Shown here: positions 5,398 through 6,860 of the stretch, piece after piece
Numbering within the stretch: the first letter of the stretch is position 1
Layout of the letters: every line of letters begins with the position of its first letter
DNA from: Pseudomonadota bacterium
GTDB taxonomy: Bacteria > Pseudomonadota > Alphaproteobacteria > Acetobacterales > Acetobacteraceae
Assembly (NCBI GenBank): GCA_021845555.1
Contig: JAJZVS010000209.1
Location: 1-6,860 of the forward strand
DNA: 6,860 nt
Reading direction: 5' to 3'
Translations under genes and position numbers: made by a program
Notes under the pieces: generated by a model
Database searches by the model: none
What the model was told of the DNA's origin: nothing
Seen by the model: only the letters and a program-made list of their open reading frames with translations

Positions 5398-5849
5398 TGC
5401 GGGGCTACCTGCTGGATACCAGCGTCATCTCGGCCCTGGCGCCCGGCAAACCGCCGGTCGAGCGACCCGTCGCGGACTGGTTCCGCGCCACCAGCGACGC
5501 ACTGCACCTGCCGTCGATCGCGGTCGCCGAGATCGAGCAGGGGATCTGCAAGCTCCGGCGCGCGGGCGGGACGGCGCAGGCCGATGCCCTGTCGCGCTGG
5601 CTGGACGCGTTGGTGCGGTGCTATGGCGACAGAATCCTGCCGTTCGACACGCCGGCGGCCCGGCTCGCGGGCGCAATGTCCGACGCCGCCCATGCGGCCG
5701 GCCACCGTCCGGGGTTCGCCGACGTGGCGATCGCGGCGATCGCGGCCGATCGCGCCCTGACGGTGCTGACGCGGAATCAGCGGCAGTTCGCCAAGCTCGG
5801 GGTGGTCCAACGCGATCCATGGGACCCGGGTCCGCCGGTGCCGCACTGA
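5397..5849 (+). CDS. vapC: VapC toxin, PIN-domain ribonuclease
   Basis: A 150-residue PIN-domain protein. It opens MRGYLLDTSVIS with the first metal-binding acid Asp7. Glu45 in AVAEIEQGI and Asp109 in GFADVAIAAIA are the second and third acids, and LTRNQRQF (124-131) is the fourth conserved block, with Asn127 where many VapCs have TRN-x-x-D/H-F. VapC toxins are Mg-dependent endonucleases that cut tRNA or rRNA and stop growth; this one's target is unknown. All core acids are present, so it looks intact. ATG 5397-5399 overlaps the antitoxin TGA by one base and no separate ribosome site is obvious, fitting translational coupling. The C-terminal tail (WDPGPPVPH) is unremarkable. The pair is bracketed by direct repeats, suggesting acquisition into the gph-glmU gap. 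Confidence 0.93.
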   Translation: MRGYLLDTSVISALAPGKPPVERPVADWFRATSDALHLPSIAVAEIEQGICKLRRAGGTAQADALSRWLDALVRCYGDRILPFDTPAARLAGAMSDAAHAAGHRPGFADVAIAAIAADRALTVLTRNQRQFAKLGVVQRDPWDPGPPVPH

Positions 5850-5859
5850 ACACACCGAG

Positions 5860-5873
5860 CCGGCCTCGGCCGG
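5860..5873 (+). terminator. Short hairpin after vapC
   Basis: CCGGC (5860-5864) pairs with GCCGG (5869-5873) around a 4-nt loop, starting 11 bases after the vapC stop. There is no T-run, so termination strength is doubtful. It overlaps the first bases of repeat copy 2. Confidence 0.25.
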
Positions 5874-5949
5874 TCATACTGCGAAATCCAATGTGAAGCC
5901 GGATCATGGAGCGAGTCTTTGACTCGGCCTATGCTCCGCCGCTACCCGC
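5869..5949. repeat. 81-bp direct repeat, copy 2 (pairs with 4946-5026)
   Basis: Gapless alignment to copy 1 with 67/81 identities, in the same orientation. It occupies most of the 124-bp vapC-glmU gap and ends 24 bp before the glmU start codon. Copy 1 lies upstream of the minus-strand gph and copy 2 upstream of the plus-strand glmU, so the element is oriented oppositely relative to its two neighbouring housekeeping genes. Confidence 0.85.
5903..5935. repeat. REP-like imperfect hairpin within repeat copy 2
   Basis: An inner stem CGAGTC (5912-5917) / GACTCG (5921-5926) pairs perfectly around TTT. An outer stem uses ATCATGG (5903-5909) with CCTATGCT (5928-5935), with one mismatch and one G-T. 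Minus-strand GTAG is at 5945-5942, again six bases 5' of the hairpin. The inner stem is better paired than in copy 1. Confidence 0.5.
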
Positions 5950-5973
5950 AGAGACAAGCTTCAGGGACAACGC

Positions 5974-6860
5974 ATGCCTTCCACCGCCGTGATTCTCGCC
6001 GCCGGCCTTGGCACCCGCATGAAATCGGCGCTGCCGAAGGCGCTGCATCCGATCGCCGGCCAGCCCATGCTGCGCCATCTGATCGGCGCCGCCGAGGCGG
6101 TGTTCGATCGTATCGTCGTGGTGGTCGGCCCCGACATGGCGGCGCTGGAAGCCGCCGCCGCGCCGCACCGCTGCGTGGTGCAGGCCGAACGGCTCGGCAC
6201 CGCCCACGCCGCCCGCCAGGCCGCCCCATGGTTCGGCGACGGCGAGGTCGCGGTGCTCTATGCCGACAACCCGCTGATCCGGCCGGAGACGCTGCGCCGG
6301 CTGCTGGCCCGCCGCGCGCCGGGCCACCCCGAGGGCGCGGTGGGGCTGGCGCTGCTGGCGCTGCGCCCCGCCGATCCCGGCCGCTACGGGCGGGTGATCG
6401 AAGCCGGCGGCTTCGTCACCAGCATCGTCGAATGGGCCGACGCCAGCGCCGACGAACGCGCCGTAGGCCTGTGCAACGCCGGCGCGCTCTGTGCCCCGGC
6501 CGCCGACATGCGCCGCTGGCTGGATGCGGTGCGGCCCGACAACGCCAAGGGCGAATACTACCTGACCGATCTGGTCGCCCTGGCCCGCGCCGACGGACGG
6601 CGCGTCGCCGCGGTGGAGGCGCCGGAGGCGGAACTCGCCGGCATCAACTCCCGCGCCGAACTCGCCGCCGCCGAAGCCGCGGTGCAATCGCGCCTGCGCG
6701 CGGCGGCGATGGACGCGGGGGTGACCATGACCGACCCCGGCTCGGTGTTCCTGTGCGCCGATACGGTGCTGGCGCCGGACGTGACGATCGGCCCCAACGT
6801 GGTGTTCGGCCCCGGCGTGACGGTGGAAACCGGGGCGGAGATCCGCGCCTTCTCCCATCT
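5974..6860 (+). CDS. glmU: Bifunctional UDP-N-acetylglucosamine pyrophosphorylase / glucosamine-1-phosphate N-acetyltransferase (3' end outside window)
   Basis: Cytoplasmic GlmU acetylates glucosamine-1-phosphate and couples it to UTP, giving UDP-GlcNAc for peptidoglycan and lipopolysaccharide. The visible 295 codons cover the uridylyltransferase domain (about 1-230): VILAAGLGTRMKS (6-18) with Lys22 in LPKALH, QAERLGTAHA (70-79), VLYADNPLI (94-102) with the metal ligand Asp98, YGRV (138-141), IVEWADA (151-157), GEYYLTDL (193-200) and GINSR (223-227) with the second metal ligand Asn225. From about residue 255 the left-handed beta-helix acyltransferase domain begins (VTIGPNVVFGPGVTVETGAEI hexapeptide pattern, in two parts). 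Family length is about 450, so a third or so is missing. ATG 5974 is preceded by AGGGA (5963-5967), 6 nt away. The start sits 24 bp after repeat copy 2. glmS often follows in relatives, but lies outside this window. Confidence 0.96.
   Translation, partial: MPSTAVILAAGLGTRMKSALPKALHPIAGQPMLRHLIGAAEAVFDRIVVVVGPDMAALEAAAAPHRCVVQAERLGTAHAARQAAPWFGDGEVAVLYADNPLIRPETLRRLLARRAPGHPEGAVGLALLALRPADPGRYGRVIEAGGFVTSIVEWADASADERAVGLCNAGALCAPAADMRRWLDAVRPDNAKGEYYLTDLVALARADGRRVAAVEAPEAELAGINSRAELAAAEAAVQSRLRAAAMDAGVTMTDPGSVFLCADTVLAPDVTIGPNVVFGPGVTVETGAEIRAFSH

Noticed and set aside
4946..5949. The possibility that the bracketed segment is an insertion sequence or transposon.
   Set aside because: No transposase or integrase lies between the repeats and they are direct, diverged and without terminal inverted repeats. 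Only a TA pair is inside.
5929..6858. A 309-codon minus-strand open frame antisense to glmU.
   Set aside because: His/Gly/Arg-rich with no domain, and glmU is unequivocal on the other strand.

Overview
The window is very GC-rich (roughly 70 % by eye) and reads like an alphaproteobacterial chromosome, most likely Rhodospirillales/Acetobacteraceae. This rests on codon use, on the look of the GlmU, Gph and MmgE/PrpD proteins, and on palindromes with the ATGGCCGG...CCGGCCAT core that are widespread between alphaproteobacterial genes. Genus cannot be assigned. No rRNA, tRNA, CRISPR array or complete insertion sequence is visible.

Left part, + strand: the C-terminal end of a DUF971 (gamma-butyrobetaine hydroxylase N-terminal-like) protein (2-250), then a complete acyl-CoA dehydrogenase-fold protein (354-1577). 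The latter lacks the usual catalytic glutamate: His387 sits there, and Asp260 sits at the alternative isovaleryl-CoA dehydrogenase-type position. It converges on a minus-strand MmgE/PrpD gene (1700-3061). Two near-identical palindromes lie in the 122-bp gap between them.

Middle part, - strand, in transcription order: gph-like HAD phosphatase (4943-4290), GT4-type glycosyltransferase (4256-3168), MmgE/PrpD protein (3061-1700). The first two are 33 nt apart and probably co-transcribed. The third follows a 106-nt gap that contains three tandem 14-bp repeats and has its own strong ribosome-binding site.

Right part, + strand: a complete type II toxin-antitoxin pair, a Phd/YefM-fold antitoxin (5155-5397) and a PIN-domain VapC toxin (5397-5849), overlapping by one base, with an inverted repeat at the antitoxin start that looks like an autoregulatory operator. 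Then glmU (5974 onward), cut by the window end. The TA pair sits between divergent gph and glmU and is bracketed by two direct copies of an 81-bp repeat (4946-5026 and 5869-5949; 67/81 identical, no gaps). The conserved half of each copy folds into a 33-nt imperfect hairpin with a TTT loop. Most differences between the copies keep pairing, and on the minus strand a GTAG lies six bases 5' of the hairpin, as in REP-type elements. This bracketed TA insertion is the most unusual structure in the window.

Functionally the window mixes housekeeping genes (GlmU for UDP-GlcNAc, Gph for 2-phosphoglycolate salvage), CoA-thioester or organic-acid catabolism (acyl-CoA dehydrogenase and MmgE/PrpD, convergent and not one operon), a glycosyltransferase of unknown substrate, and an accessory stability/stress module. 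No clearly new multi-gene system is visible.
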